From: Coxiellaceae bacterium
Lineage (GTDB): Bacteria > Pseudomonadota > Gammaproteobacteria > Berkiellales > Berkiellaceae
DNA: 32,142 bases
Assembly: GCA_947478905.1 (NCBI GenBank)
Contig: CANJXG010000016.1
Span: 1 to 32,142 of the forward strand
Direction of reading: 5' to 3'
Shown: piece after piece, positions 1 to 9,809 of the stretch
How positions within the stretch are numbered: position 1 is the first letter of the stretch
Layout: each line of letters starts with the position of its first letter
The notes under the pieces: model-generated
Databases searched by the model: none
The model's input: only the letters and a program-made list of their open reading frames with translations
What the model was told of the DNA's origin: nothing
Position numbers and translations under genes: made by a program

Positions 1-4
1 ACAT

Positions 5-33
5 AAAAAAGTAGACCAGCTAAAATCAGCTGG
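5..33 (-). terminator. Rho-independent terminator overlapping the nusB stop codon
   Basis: On the minus strand the arms CCAGCT and AGCTGG (positions 33-28 and 21-16) form a 6-bp stem with a 6-nt loop. A run of six T (complement of A5-A10) follows a few bases later. The nusB stop codon (complement of 26-28) sits at the loop/stem junction, so the terminator begins inside the coding sequence. It would end the glyA-nrdR-ABC-nusB transcript. The stem is short and the T-run is offset by about 5 nt, so strength is uncertain. Confidence 0.55.
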
Positions 34-517
34 CTCTTAATTTTAAGTGTATAGCAATCTTATCTAAGACACCATTGACAAATTTATGACTATCTTGACT
101 ACCAAACTCTTTGGTCAAATCAATGGCTTCGTTAATTACCACTTTAAAGGGAATTTCAGGATGAAATTTTAATTCATAGGCAGCAATTTGTAAAATTGCA
201 TACTCGGTAGGGCCTAATTGATCTAATTCTCGACTCATAAAAGGAGTGATCATGGTATCAATTTCTGCTTTATGAGCCGGAATTTGATGTAATAATTCTT
301 TAAAATAAGGAATATCTAAAAATTTAGGAGAAACAGGGTAATTCTCATTTTCGGCAAAAGTATCAGGCACTTCTGTATCTAATAATAAACAATAATGGCC
401 GCAGAGCAAATCCCCTTCAATCAGCCCTAAGCTGTTGCCGGTCATTTCCCAAGCATATAACCCTTGTAGGGCCAATTGTCTAGCGCCTCGTCTGGCGGAA
501 ATTTTTTTAAAGGTCAC
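26..517 (-). CDS. nusB: transcription antitermination factor NusB
   Basis: NusB binds the boxA element of rRNA leader transcripts together with S10 (NusE) and supports antitermination and rRNA maturation. The 163-residue product has the family N-terminus (ARRGARQLALQGLYAWE) and the conserved C-terminal block (VVINEAIDLTKEFG then SHKFVNGVLDK). It is longer than the usual ~140 residues because about 24 extra residues (roughly 37-61, starting HYCLLLDTEV) sit between helix 1 and the FKELL helix. The start is GTG at 517, with GGGAA about 8 nt upstream. It is last in a minus-strand operon, 46 bp after the ABC exporter. Identification is secure; the effect of the insertion is unknown. Confidence 0.95.
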   Translation of the reverse strand: MTFKKISARRGARQLALQGLYAWEMTGNSLGLIEGDLLCGHYCLLLDTEVPDTFAENENYPVSPKFLDIPYFKELLHQIPAHKAEIDTMITPFMSRELDQLGPTEYAILQIAAYELKFHPEIPFKVVINEAIDLTKEFGSQDSHKFVNGVLDKIAIHLKLRAS

Positions 518-563
518 AATAATATTCCCAATTTAATAATCCCATAGGATACTCGATTTTACT

Positions 564-2378
564 TCAATAATCTAGTGCTGATGCAGGTATCTTTTTAGAC
601 TCTTTATCTTCTTTAGGCAGCAGCCCTCCAATTTGTGCATCCCAGAGCATCTTATATAATCCACCATTGGCCAAAAGCATACTATGCGTACCATCTTCTA
701 CTATTTTGCCTTTATCAAAAACAATAATTCTATCCATGTGTAATAAAGTGGATAGGCGATGCGCAATCACCAACGTTGTTTTCCCTTTCATTAAGGCCCA
801 AAAAGAATCTTGGATTTCATTTTCAGTGATTGAATCAAGCTGCGAGGTTGCCTCATCTAATATAAGAATCGGCGCATTTTTTAAAATTGCTCTGGCAATG
901 GAGATACGCTGTCTTTGCCCACCTGATAATTTTATACCACGCTCTCCCACTAAAGTTTCATATCCATAAGATAAATTTTGAATAAACTCATGGGCTTGCG
1001 CTTTTTTAGCAGCTTGCATGACCTCTAGATCAGTAGCTTCTAAAGAGCCATATCGAATATTTTCCATCACACTACGGTGAAATAACACGGGATCTTGAGG
1101 GATCATGCCAATATTGTTTCTTAAAGAACAGGGCGTAACTTGTTTTATATCTTGACCATCAATTAAAATTTGCCCTGCGCTCACTTCAAATAAACGTAAA
1201 ATTAAATTCACAAAAGTAGATTTACCGCTGCCTGAATAGCCTACTAATCCAACACGCTCGCCCGATGCAATATGTAAAGATTGATTGTAAAATAAAGGCT
1301 GTGCCCCTTGATACTGAAATTGCACCGCTTTAAAATCAATATCTCCTTTAATCACTTTTAATGCTTGAGCATTGTGATTATCTTCAATATCAAGAGCAGA
1401 TAAAAGCATTTTAAGGCTTTGATTACATTTTCCAATTGCATCATTGATGGTATCAATATGTTTTGTGAGCGTCCACATATTTTTGGTAATGGTTAAGACC
1501 AAACCTAAAATAAGGGCAAAATCACCAATAGAGACTAAATTTTGGGTTCTCAGTTTCACCAAGAAAAATAACATAAAAGAAATTAATGCAGAAATAGAAA
1601 GGCCTTGCCAAAAAGAGACAACAAAAACAAACCACTCTTTAGCAATAAATTTTTCTCGCATTACCTCAAGATATTTTAAAAGATAAAAAGATTCAAAATG
1701 ACTTCTCGCAAATAAGCGTGCAAGAGCGACCCCTTGAAAGCTATCAACCAATTTACCAGATACCATAGATTGACTTAAAGCATAATCGTGCGCCAGCGCT
1801 TTAGCACGCGCGGCTAACAAAAAGCGCACAATTAAAAATCCAATAACCCAAGATAATAATCCTAAGCAAAAAATAATATTCACCGAATACATCGCAACCA
1901 AAGCAATCATTAATTGCACAACGGTAGTGATAACAAACAGCAATGAATTATGTATAATTCTTTCAATATTATCAACCAATATAGTAATGTTGCTGGATAT
2001 GGTGCCTGCAAAATTTTCTTGAAAAAACCCAATAGAATGCTTATGCACATAAGCAAAAACATCTCCAATGATATGGTTTTTTATTTTTGGGGCGGTTTTT
2101 AAATTTAAATAATCCACGCCCCGCCATAAAATATCGTGCATTTCATAATTTAATACGAAAAAAATAGCCGGCCACATACTGACTTTAATAATATTACCCG
2201 CTCCACTGGAGTCTTGCACATCAATAGCGGCAATCGTATCAATCAATATTTTAATTAAATAAGAAATGATGGTCCCATAAAAACCGGTCAAAGAGGCTAA
2301 AAACATAATGCCCAATAAGGGCCATTTATAGCCTCGCAAAAAAGTATAGGTGAATTTTAAAAAAGTATTAGGCATCAT
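564..2378 (-). CDS. ABC exporter, fused membrane and ATPase domains (MsbA/McjD-like)
   Basis: A 604-residue half-size ABC exporter that should work as an inner-membrane homodimer. Residues ~1-320 form the six-helix transmembrane domain. The ATPase domain follows, with Walker [10 protein letters not shown] (~376-384), Q-loop IPQDP, signature LSGGQRQR (~481), Walker B ILILDEAT (~503) and H-loop IAHR. All catalytic motifs are intact. The substrate cannot be read from sequence; lipid A (MsbA), peptide or drug export are all possible, and no protease or precursor gene is adjacent. The start is ATG ATG (2378/2375), preceded by GAAGGG, and overlaps the nrdR end by 11 bp, indicating translational coupling. 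In many gammaproteobacteria riboflavin genes sit between nrdR and nusB; here this transporter does. Confidence 0.88.
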   Translation of the reverse strand: MMPNTFLKFTYTFLRGYKWPLLGIMFLASLTGFYGTIISYLIKILIDTIAAIDVQDSSGAGNIIKVSMWPAIFFVLNYEMHDILWRGVDYLNLKTAPKIKNHIIGDVFAYVHKHSIGFFQENFAGTISSNITILVDNIERIIHNSLLFVITTVVQLMIALVAMYSVNIIFCLGLLSWVIGFLIVRFLLAARAKALAHDYALSQSMVSGKLVDSFQGVALARLFARSHFESFYLLKYLEVMREKFIAKEWFVFVVSFWQGLSISALISFMLFFLVKLRTQNLVSIGDFALILGLVLTITKNMWTLTKHIDTINDAIGKCNQSLKMLLSALDIEDNHNAQALKVIKGDIDFKAVQFQYQGAQPLFYNQSLHIASGERVGLVGYSGSGKSTFVNLILRLFEVSAGQILIDGQDIKQVTPCSLRNNIGMIPQDPVLFHRSVMENIRYGSLEATDLEVMQAAKKAQAHEFIQNLSYGYETLVGERGIKLSGGQRQRISIARAILKNAPILILDEATSQLDSITENEIQDSFWALMKGKTTLVIAHRLSTLLHMDRIIVFDKGKIVEDGTHSMLLANGGLYKMLWDAQIGGLLPKEDKESKKIPASALDY

Positions 2379-2838
2379 CAGAGCGCCCTTCTTTTCTCAA
2401 AAACTCAATTTCTTTTTCAAATGCACTCACATCTTGAAAACGGCGATATACCGAAGCAAACCGTACATAGGCAACCGGATCTAGATTTTGGAGTGCTTCC
2501 ATAATCCAATCGCCTAATACTCGCGTAGACACTTCACGCTCTGCTGTATCTCGTAACTTTCGCTTAATATCTCGAATAGCTTGCTCAATCTGCTCTGTCC
2601 CTACCGGTCTTTTTTCTAAAGCTTTAACCAGACCTTTACGTAATTTCTCTTCACTAAAGGGCTCTCTGGAATTATCCCGCTTCACCATTTTAGGAAAACA
2701 TAACTCAGCGGCTTCATAAGTAGTAAATCGCTCCTGACAATGCACGCACTCTCGCCTACGACGCACTTGTTCGCCTTCTCCGCCTAAACGAGAATCAATC
2801 ACTTTGGTATCTTGCTCAAAACAAAAAGGACAACGCAT
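2368..2838 (-). CDS. nrdR: transcriptional repressor NrdR
   Basis: NrdR is a zinc-finger/ATP-cone repressor of ribonucleotide reductase genes that senses ATP and dATP. The 156-residue product opens [17 protein letters not shown] and carries the zinc ribbon cysteines CPFC (3-6) and CVHC, followed by the ATP-cone ([18 protein letters not shown]). Length matches the family. An in-frame extension to 2892 exists, but the family N-terminus begins at the ATG at 2838, which has a purine-rich AGAG site about 8 nt upstream. It starts 4 bp after the glyA stop and ends inside the ABC gene start, so it is the middle gene of a tight operon. NrdR boxes were not found in this window. Confidence 0.96.
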   Translation of the reverse strand: MRCPFCFEQDTKVIDSRLGGEGEQVRRRRECVHCQERFTTYEAAELCFPKMVKRDNSREPFSEEKLRKGLVKALEKRPVGTEQIEQAIRDIKRKLRDTAEREVSTRVLGDWIMEALQNLDPVAYVRFASVYRRFQDVSAFEKEIEFLRKEGRSDDA

Positions 2839-2842
2839 AGTT

Positions 2843-4123
2843 TCAATCTCTATTTTCTTGTTGATAAATTGGAAATTGGCTGCACAATGCAATCACTTCT
2901 TTTTTGGTATTCTCAATAGTTACTTTAAGTACTTCAGCATTAGGTATAGTATCTAAAATATTGGCAATCCACGTTCCGATTTGTGCCATTTCTTTTTCTT
3001 TAAAGCCACGGGTAGTCACCGCAGGAGTGCCTAAGCGTATGCCACTAGTGACAAAAGGAGATAAAGGATCATTAGGCACTGAGTTTTTATTAACAGTAAT
3101 ATTAGAAGCTTCTAAAGCCGCATCTGCATCTTTACCGGTAATATTTTTATCAATCAAATCAACTAACAACAGATGATTATCCGTCCCGCCTGAAACGATT
3201 TTATACCCACGCGCTTGTAAGGCTTTTGCTAAACATTGCGCATTACGCACTACTTGTTGTTGATATACTTTGAATTCTGGCTCAAGCGCTTCTTTAAAGG
3301 CTACCGCTTTAGCTGCAATAACATGCATTAAAGGGCCCCCTTGGGTACCAGGAAAAATCATTGCATTTAATTTTTTCTCAATCTCTGGGTTGTGTTTGGC
3401 TAGAATAATTCCGCCTCTTGGTCCCCGCAAAGTTTTATGAGTGGTCGAGGTAACCACATCTGCAATCGAAACCGGATTAGGATATATTCCCGCAGCCACT
3501 AATCCTGCTACATGCGCCATATCTACCAGTAAATAAGCACCTATTTTATCTGCTATCTCTCTAAAACGCCGCCAATTAGCAATCCGAGAATATGCTGAAA
3601 ACCCGGCTATAATCATTTTGGGCTTATGCTCTAACGCCAATTGCTCTACTGCTTCATAATCAATTTCCCCAGTTTGTAAATTTAAACCGTATTGATAAGC
3701 CTTATACAATTTCCCTGAAAAATTAACTTTGGAGCCATGCGTTAAATGTCCGCCGTGGGCTAAATTCATTCCTAAAATAACATCGCCTGGCTCTAATAAC
3801 GCCATATACACCGCGGCATTAGCTTGGGAGCCTGAATGAGGCTGCACATTGGCATAATCTGCCCCAAAGAGTTGTTTTACTCTGTCTATAGCTAATTGCT
3901 CTGCAATGTCAACATATTCGCATCCGGCATAATATCGCTTTGCAGGATATCCTTCTGCATATTTATTGGTTAAATCCGATCCTTGTGCCTCTAAAACCCG
4001 GGGAGATGCAAAATTTTCTGAGGCAATCAACTCAATGCTTTCAGATTGACGTTGCGTTTCCTTTTTTAAAGCCGCATATAATTCGTCATCAAATCCTTTA
4101 ATGTGCATATTTTTGCTATACAT
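2843..4123 (-). CDS. glyA: serine hydroxymethyltransferase
   Basis: A PLP enzyme that converts serine and tetrahydrofolate to glycine and 5,10-methylene-THF, the main one-carbon source. The 426-residue protein has the [10 protein letters not shown] and [14 protein letters not shown] blocks near the N-terminus. The PLP lysine is K230 in [16 protein letters not shown]. Length is normal. ATG at 4123 is preceded by AAGAAGGGGGA; a second in-frame ATG five codons in (MHIKG) is a possible alternative. It is the first gene of the minus-strand operon glyA-nrdR-ABC-nusB. The 213-bp divergent spacer to ettA (4124-4336) is very AT-rich, and no clear riboswitch or strong promoter was seen in it. Confidence 0.97.
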   Translation of the reverse strand: MYSKNMHIKGFDDELYAALKKETQRQSESIELIASENFASPRVLEAQGSDLTNKYAEGYPAKRYYAGCEYVDIAEQLAIDRVKQLFGADYANVQPHSGSQANAAVYMALLEPGDVILGMNLAHGGHLTHGSKVNFSGKLYKAYQYGLNLQTGEIDYEAVEQLALEHKPKMIIAGFSAYSRIANWRRFREIADKIGAYLLVDMAHVAGLVAAGIYPNPVSIADVVTSTTHKTLRGPRGGIILAKHNPEIEKKLNAMIFPGTQGGPLMHVIAAKAVAFKEALEPEFKVYQQQVVRNAQCLAKALQARGYKIVSGGTDNHLLLVDLIDKNITGKDADAALEASNITVNKNSVPNDPLSPFVTSGIRLGTPAVTTRGFKEKEMAQIGTWIANILDTIPNAEVLKVTIENTKKEVIALCSQFPIYQQENRD

Positions 4124-4336
4124 TGTTTAATTCCCCCTTCTTTAAATAGTTATAACGCATTATTGTAACTTAACTTTCTTCTAATGTACTAATTTATATA
4201 TAATAATCAACAAAATTCGTTTATTTTATCCCTCCCCTTAACTTTGCATTTTTTATAAAAATCAGATACTATATTGTTCTCATTATCTATTTTTTAGATA
4301 TCTTCTTTTATCTTCTACTGAGCGAGCAAACTAACT

Positions 4337-6022
4337 GTGTCATCTAATAAAACTATTTTCTCTATGGCCGGGGTAGGCAAAATGGTACCTCCCAAAATTG
4401 AACTCTTAAAAAACATCCATTTATCTTTTTTTTACGGTGCTAAAATTGGCTTATTAGGACTCAATGGCTCAGGGAAATCTACCTTATTACGTATTATTGC
4501 CGGAGAAGATAAAGATTATATCGGTGAAATCACCTATCAAAAAGGGCTACGCTTTGGCTATCTGCCTCAAGAACCTCAACTCAACTTAGATAAAGATGTA
4601 CGAGGGAATGTCGAAGAAGGCGTACAAGATATTAAAGATCTTTTAGATGAATTTGATGCCATTAGTGAAAAATTTGCTCAAGAAATGAGCGATGATGAAA
4701 TGTCTGCGCTTTTAGAAAAACAAGGTAAATTACAAGATACCATTGATGCTGCTGGTGCATGGGAATTAGATAGGAAATTAGAAATTGCAGCAGATGCGCT
4801 GAGATTACCAGCATGGGATGCGGATATCTCCACCCTTTCAGGGGGAGAAAAACGCCGAGTTGCTTTATGTAAATTATTGCTCTCCGCCCCAGATGTGCTG
4901 TTATTAGATGAGCCAACCAACCATTTAGATGCAGAAAGTGTAGCTTGGTTAGAAAGCTTTTTAAAAGATTTTCCAGGTACAGTGATTGCAGTAACGCATG
5001 ATAGGTATTTCCTAGATAATGTCGCTGGATGGATTTTAGAGTTAGATAGAGGGCGTGGGATTCCTTTTGAAGGAAATTATAGCAATTGGTTAGAACAAAA
5101 AGAGCAACGCTTAGCGCAAGAAGAACGCTCAGATGCTTCTCATCAACGAACCATTAAAGCAGAATTAGAATGGATACGTAAATCTCCAAAAGGGCGTCGA
5201 ACCAAAAACCAAGCTCGAATCAATAATTTTGAAGCCATGATGGCACAAGAAACGCAAGAAGAGCGTCAAGCCACCAATGAGCTCTTTATTCCCCCTGGGC
5301 CTCGTTTAGGAGGCACCGTTTTTGATATTAAAAATATCAGTAAAGTCATGGGTGATAAATGTTTAATTAATAATCTATCCTTTACGGTACCAAGAGGGGC
5401 TATTGTCGGAATTATTGGGCCCAATGGCGCAGGAAAAACCACTTTTTTTAGAATGTTAACCGGGAGTGTTGAACCTGATTCAGGAGAAGTCATTACCGGA
5501 GATACGGTTGATTTAGCCTATGTTGATCAAAGTCGTGATTCTTTGGATGATAGTAAAAATGTGTGGGAAGAAGTTTCCGATGGACTTGATTTTATAACTG
5601 TTGGCCAATTTAGTTTCCCTTCTCGTGCTTATGTAGGCCGTTTTAATTTTAAAGGCGCTTCCCAACAAAAACAAATTGGTAAGCTTTCAGGCGGAGAGCG
5701 TAATCGCGTGCACTTAGCCAAACTGTTAAGAAAAGGCGGTAATGTATTGCTTTTGGATGAACCGACCAATGATTTAGATGTAGAAACATTAAGAGCCCTA
5801 GAAGAAGCCTTATCAGGTTTTCCAGGTTCTGCTATGGTTATCTCGCATGACAGATGGTTCCTAGATAGAATCGCAACCCATATTTTGGCTTTTGAAGGCG
5901 ATAGTGAAGTGCGCTTTTTTGAAGGCGGCTATACTGAATATGAAGAAGATAGAGTACTACGCGTAGGCGCCCATAATACTCAACCGCATCGCATCAAATA
6001 CAAACGTATCGATACTGCCTAA
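4337..6022 (+). CDS. ettA: energy-dependent translational throttle protein EttA (ABC-F)
   Basis: EttA is a soluble ABC-F ATPase that binds the ribosomal E site and gates the first elongation step according to ATP/ADP ratio. It has 561 residues and two ATPase domains: Walker A GLNGSGKST (41-49) with signature LSGGEKRR (~167) and Walker B LLLDEPTNH (~190), then Walker A GPNGAGKTT (~361) with LSGGERNR (~451) and LLLDEPTND (~471). The arginine-rich linker (RKSPKGRRTKNQARINNFE) between them is the P-site tRNA interaction motif typical of EttA. The start is GTG at 4337, chosen because the family N-terminus (MAGVGKMVPPK) begins only a few residues later. It is divergent from glyA and convergent with gcdH. 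Confidence 0.95.
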   Translation: MSSNKTIFSMAGVGKMVPPKIELLKNIHLSFFYGAKIGLLGLNGSGKSTLLRIIAGEDKDYIGEITYQKGLRFGYLPQEPQLNLDKDVRGNVEEGVQDIKDLLDEFDAISEKFAQEMSDDEMSALLEKQGKLQDTIDAAGAWELDRKLEIAADALRLPAWDADISTLSGGEKRRVALCKLLLSAPDVLLLDEPTNHLDAESVAWLESFLKDFPGTVIAVTHDRYFLDNVAGWILELDRGRGIPFEGNYSNWLEQKEQRLAQEERSDASHQRTIKAELEWIRKSPKGRRTKNQARINNFEAMMAQETQEERQATNELFIPPGPRLGGTVFDIKNISKVMGDKCLINNLSFTVPRGAIVGIIGPNGAGKTTFFRMLTGSVEPDSGEVITGDTVDLAYVDQSRDSLDDSKNVWEEVSDGLDFITVGQFSFPSRAYVGRFNFKGASQQKQIGKLSGGERNRVHLAKLLRKGGNVLLLDEPTNDLDVETLRALEEALSGFPGSAMVISHDRWFLDRIATHILAFEGDSEVRFFEGGYTEYEEDRVLRVGAHNTQPHRIKYKRIDTA

Positions 6023-6037
6023 CCTGTTATTTTCGGT

Positions 6038-6063
6038 ATAAAGGGCCTACAATGGCCCTTTAT
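6038..6063. terminator. bidirectional hairpin terminator between ettA and gcdH
   Basis: A perfect 10-bp stem (ATAAAGGGCC at 6038-6047 with GGCCCTTTAT at 6054-6063) closes a 6-nt loop. It lies between two convergent genes, and the stem's outer A/T pairs give short U-runs on both strands. It overlaps the gcdH stop codon (6060-6062). The U-tracts are short, so efficiency is uncertain, but position and symmetry argue for a shared terminator. Confidence 0.7.
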
Positions 6064-7214
6064 TGAAATGCATCCAAATCGGTTAAATATCTACCCACAA
6101 TCAGATGATGCATATTATCGGTACCTTCATAGGTAAACACTGATTCTAAATTTGCCATATGTCGAATCACATCATATTCTAAACTAATGCCGTTGGCCCC
6201 CAGTAAATTTCTAGCCATACGTGCAATTTTTAATGCTTCTTTACAGGCATTCATTTTAGCAAGAGACACCATCACATAGGTATGCTGATTATGATCATGT
6301 AATCTTCCTAATTGCAAATTCAAACATTGTGCTTTAACAATTTCAGTAAACATATCTACTAAATCTTTTTGCACTAATTGAAAACTGGCAAGCGGCTTTT
6401 TAAATTGAACGCGCTGCTTAGTATACTCTAGTGCTTTTTCATAACACGCCATGGCCGCCCCTATCACACCCCATGCAATACCATAACGTGCTTTGGTCAA
6501 ACATGCCAAAGGCGCCAGTAATCCAATATCTGATCCTGGCAAAAGATTTTCTTGCGGCACAAAACAATCTTCAAACACTAACTCTCCTGTAATAGAAGCG
6601 CGAAGTGATAATTTATGCTTAATTTCATTAGCTTTAAAAGCGGGTTTTTCAATAATAAAACCCCGAATACTATCGTCTTCTATTTTGGCCCATACAATAG
6701 CTACCTCTGCTATAGTGGCATTGGTTATCCATAGTTTACTCCCATTAATACGATACCCCCCGGGTACTTTTTTGGCGCGCGTGGTCATACTACTGGGATC
6801 AGACCCTGCATTGGGCTCGGTTAACCCAAAACACCCAATTAATGCTCCTGTAGCCATTTTAAGCAAATATTTTTCTTTTTGTGCCTGACTTCCATATTGA
6901 TAAATAGGATACATACACAGTGAACTTTGCACAGAAACAAAACTTCTTAAGCCAGTATCTCCTCGCTCTAATTCTTGACACACTAATCCATAGGCAACTT
7001 GAGAGGCATCACTCCCCCCCCATTGGGCAGACAAAGTCATACCAAATAAGCCCATATTGGCACATTCTTTAATTAATTCTAACGGAAATATTCCTTTTTC
7101 ATAAGCATCGGACATCAAGGGAATCACTTTCGTATCTACCATCAAACGTACGGTGTGCCTAATGAGTTTTTCTTCTTCTGTTAATAAATTATCTAATTTT
7201 AGAAAATCTTCCAT
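6060..7214 (-). CDS. gcdH: acyl-CoA dehydrogenase, glutaryl-CoA dehydrogenase type
   Basis: A flavoprotein predicted to oxidise and decarboxylate glutaryl-CoA to crotonyl-CoA in lysine/tryptophan breakdown. The 384-residue protein matches the GCDH branch of acyl-CoA dehydrogenases: GCFGLTEPNAGSDPSSM (FAD/substrate loop), KLSLRASITG, and VFTYEGTDNMHHLIVGR near the C-terminus. Glu363 in YEGT is at the position of the catalytic base. ATG at 7214 has AGGA 8 nt upstream and follows rpe by 9 bp. No glutarate or lysine pathway partner is adjacent, so the physiological role is inferred from family only. It is last in the minus-strand run before the shared terminator. Confidence 0.88.
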   Translation of the reverse strand: MEDFLKLDNLLTEEEKLIRHTVRLMVDTKVIPLMSDAYEKGIFPLELIKECANMGLFGMTLSAQWGGSDASQVAYGLVCQELERGDTGLRSFVSVQSSLCMYPIYQYGSQAQKEKYLLKMATGALIGCFGLTEPNAGSDPSSMTTRAKKVPGGYRINGSKLWITNATIAEVAIVWAKIEDDSIRGFIIEKPAFKANEIKHKLSLRASITGELVFEDCFVPQENLLPGSDIGLLAPLACLTKARYGIAWGVIGAAMACYEKALEYTKQRVQFKKPLASFQLVQKDLVDMFTEIVKAQCLNLQLGRLHDHNQHTYVMVSLAKMNACKEALKIARMARNLLGANGISLEYDVIRHMANLESVFTYEGTDNMHHLIVGRYLTDLDAFQ

Positions 7215-7223
7215 GTTTTTTTC

Positions 7224-7895
7224 CTATTTATGAGCAAGGGCTGATCGCATTGATGCAATGGTTTTTGCATAGTCATCAGATTTAAAAATAGCAGAGCCTG
7301 AAACAAAAGTATTGGCACCACACTGGGCAATTTCTCGTATATTATTCACGCCAACCCCACCATCGACGGCCAAACGAATACGACAACCGCTACTGTCGAT
7401 TAAGGCACGGGCCTCTTGTATTTTCTCTAAAGTATTCCAAATAAAAGATTGCCCTGCAAAACCAGGATTCACCGACATAATTAAAATCATATCTAGTTTA
7501 TCCATAACATATTTTAAAATATTCAAAGGCGTTGCCGGATTAAAAGCTAACCCAGCTTTACAACCTGATGCTCTAATAAGCGCTAAACTTCTATCAATAT
7601 GATCTGAAGCTTCAGGATGAAAAGTAATATACGTAGCGCCTGCTTGAGCAAAACTAGCAATTAAAGCATCTACTGGCTTTACCATTAAATGCACATCAAT
7701 GGGTAGTGTAAGTCCATAATTTTTTAACGCCTGACACACAAAAGGGCCCACCGTTAAATTAGGGACATAATGATTATCCATCACATCAAAATGAATAAGA
7801 TCAGCACCTGCTGCCACAACGGCATCGACTTCTTCTCCTAAACGCGCAAAATCGGCTGATAAAAGAGAAGGAGAAATCCAATAATCTTGTTGCAT
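7224..7895 (-). CDS. rpe: ribulose-phosphate 3-epimerase
   Basis: Interconverts ribulose-5-phosphate and xylulose-5-phosphate in the non-oxidative pentose phosphate pathway. The 223-residue TIM barrel shows the family landmarks in order: [33 protein letters not shown] (metal and substrate residues), [16 protein letters not shown] and LAVDGGVG. Length is normal. ATG at 7895 has a GGAG site about 5 nt upstream. It sits between the SLC13-type permease (15 bp away) and gcdH (9 bp away), so the three are probably co-transcribed; the usual rpe-gph-trp arrangement is absent. Confidence 0.96.
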   Translation of the reverse strand: MQQDYWISPSLLSADFARLGEEVDAVVAAGADLIHFDVMDNHYVPNLTVGPFVCQALKNYGLTLPIDVHLMVKPVDALIASFAQAGATYITFHPEASDHIDRSLALIRASGCKAGLAFNPATPLNILKYVMDKLDMILIMSVNPGFAGQSFIWNTLEKIQEARALIDSSGCRIRLAVDGGVGVNNIREIAQCGANTFVSGSAIFKSDDYAKTIASMRSALAHK

Positions 7896-7910
7896 ATCAT
7901 CTCCAAAATA

Positions 7911-9755
7911 TCAAAACATTATATTTAACCCAATCAATACCACTAAAATAAATAATACTGATAATCCAGCACCTGCTCGAATAAAATCTACTACCGTATA
8001 TCGGCCAGGCCCTGATATTAAAGCATTAGCTTGATGGGTTGGCAAAATAAAAGAATTAGACGTTGAAATGGCCACAATCAAAGCAAACATCCGAGGATCA
8101 GATCCTGTGCTCAGGGCAAGCTGAACTGCCATAGGTACCAAAATAACAGTGGCTCCGACATTAGAAATCACGAGTGAAAACAAGGTAGCACTCACCGCTA
8201 AAACCAGTTCAATTGCCCAAGGCTGGACGGTTGCAAACGTAGATAAAAAATAACTGGTCATCCAGAGTGCCGCGCCTGTCGTTTGCATTGCTAACCCTAA
8301 AGGAATCAACCCGGCTAATAAAAATACGGTTTTCCAACTAATCGCGGTATAAGCTTCATCGGTACTGAGCACTCCAGAAAAAATCATTCCTACTGCACTA
8401 ATTAATAAACAAATCGTTGCAGGGATATTACTAAATATGAGTAACACCACGGTAAGCAAACAAAAACCTAAAGATACTCCTGCTTTATCCGTATCATATT
8501 GCTCTCGAGGATAATCTGTAGTCACCACCACAAAATCAGGATTACTTTCTAATTTTGCCAATGCATCCCAGTTACAAATCATTCCTAAAGTATCGCCTGA
8601 TTTTAAAGTTAAATCCGAGAGCTCTTGCCCTCTACGGGTTTTTTCCCCTCTGTGGACCGCTAAAACTTGAATACCAAAACCGCGGCGCATTCGAAGCTCT
8701 TTATACGCTCGCCCTACTAATTCAGAACTAGGGGGCACTACGGCTTCACAAAGACCTCCAATCGCAGCATTAAAATACATTTTAAAACTTTTTAAATAAT
8801 TAAAAAAATGCAGCCCATATTGTTCTGCAAAAAGTTTTACTTTCGCTTCGGGGCCTAACAACGCAATCACAGAGCCTGCTTTAATTTCTGTTATGCGAAG
8901 CGGAGGCATTTGCGCAAGCAAACCATGCTTAATACCAATCACCGCAATTTCTGGATCTAATAAAGATTCCCATTGAATTAAGGTGTTATTGCACAAAGGG
9001 CTGCTCAGGGGCACTTTAAGCTCACAAAAATTGCCCCCTACATGATAAGTCCGTTTAAAGTATTCTAAAATGCCATGATGCAAGCGTGTTTTACGAGGTA
9101 TTTTAGTTAAAATAAATTTATGAAAAAACACAAAATATACAATCCCAGTCGCTAGCAAGGCTAAGCCTATTGGAAAAACAAAAAACAATCCTAATGGTTC
9201 CACTGGATGACCTTGAGCATCTACTAAACCACCTAAACTTTTTAATAAACTATTTAATAAAATTAAAGGTCCTGTACCCACCATTGTTAAAGTACTTCCT
9301 AAAATAGCACAAAATCCAACGGGTAATAAAAATTGCACTTTGGCAATACCCGTTTGACGCCGAATACGCGTGATAATCGGTAAAAATAAAGCCACCGTTC
9401 CTACACTGCGCATAAAGCCGGATAAAATGCCTGCGCTGCCCATAAGCAATAATGAAATGCGGGATTCTTGATCGTGCCCTATACGTAAAATATAATCACT
9501 AATCATATTCACTATACCACTACGTTCTAAGCCCGCGCCTATTATCATAATGCCAATCAAAGAAATCACGGCATCACTAGAAAAGCCTGAAAATAATATG
9601 TCAGAAGGGACTAAATCGGTGACGCCTAATAAAACTAAAATAAGAAATGCAACCACATCCACACTCACTATTTCGGTTAAAAATAGAATAATCGTCAAGA
9701 CAATAATGGAACAAACCAAAAATATATCTGGCGTTAATCCTTCTATTCCTAACAC
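7911..9755 (-). CDS. SLC13/DASS-family permease with internal RCK_C (TrkA_C) domains
   Basis: A 614-residue inner-membrane protein of the divalent anion:Na+ symporter / ArsB-like superfamily. N-terminal hydrophobic helices (~1-220) precede a cytosolic insert with two TrkA_C-like domains (~235-300, and ~320-395 with SELVGRAYKELRMRRGFGIQ). A second set of helices (~420-614) follows. The pattern matches SLC13 permeases annotated for sulfate or carboxylates, but the substrate cannot be assigned. Translation starts at GTG 9755 with AGGAG 6 nt upstream. It is probably co-transcribed with rpe and gcdH; trmB lies 54 bp upstream on the same strand. The membrane halves are repeats related by inverted topology in this family. 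Confidence 0.85.
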   Translation of the reverse strand: MLGIEGLTPDIFLVCSIIVLTIILFLTEIVSVDVVAFLILVLLGVTDLVPSDILFSGFSSDAVISLIGIMIIGAGLERSGIVNMISDYILRIGHDQESRISLLLMGSAGILSGFMRSVGTVALFLPIITRIRRQTGIAKVQFLLPVGFCAILGSTLTMVGTGPLILLNSLLKSLGGLVDAQGHPVEPLGLFFVFPIGLALLATGIVYFVFFHKFILTKIPRKTRLHHGILEYFKRTYHVGGNFCELKVPLSSPLCNNTLIQWESLLDPEIAVIGIKHGLLAQMPPLRITEIKAGSVIALLGPEAKVKLFAEQYGLHFFNYLKSFKMYFNAAIGGLCEAVVPPSSELVGRAYKELRMRRGFGIQVLAVHRGEKTRRGQELSDLTLKSGDTLGMICNWDALAKLESNPDFVVVTTDYPREQYDTDKAGVSLGFCLLTVVLLIFSNIPATICLLISAVGMIFSGVLSTDEAYTAISWKTVFLLAGLIPLGLAMQTTGAALWMTSYFLSTFATVQPWAIELVLAVSATLFSLVISNVGATVILVPMAVQLALSTGSDPRMFALIVAISTSNSFILPTHQANALISGPGRYTVVDFIRAGAGLSVLFILVVLIGLNIMF

Positions 9756-9809
9756 GCTTGCTCCTGCTGTAATAATTTATATTGATTATAATTGAGTAGA
9801 TTTAGTTTA

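Noticed and set aside
2839-2892. 18-residue N-terminal extension of NrdR
   Set aside because: The conserved MRCPFC start is at 2838, and the extension would overlap the glyA 3' end.
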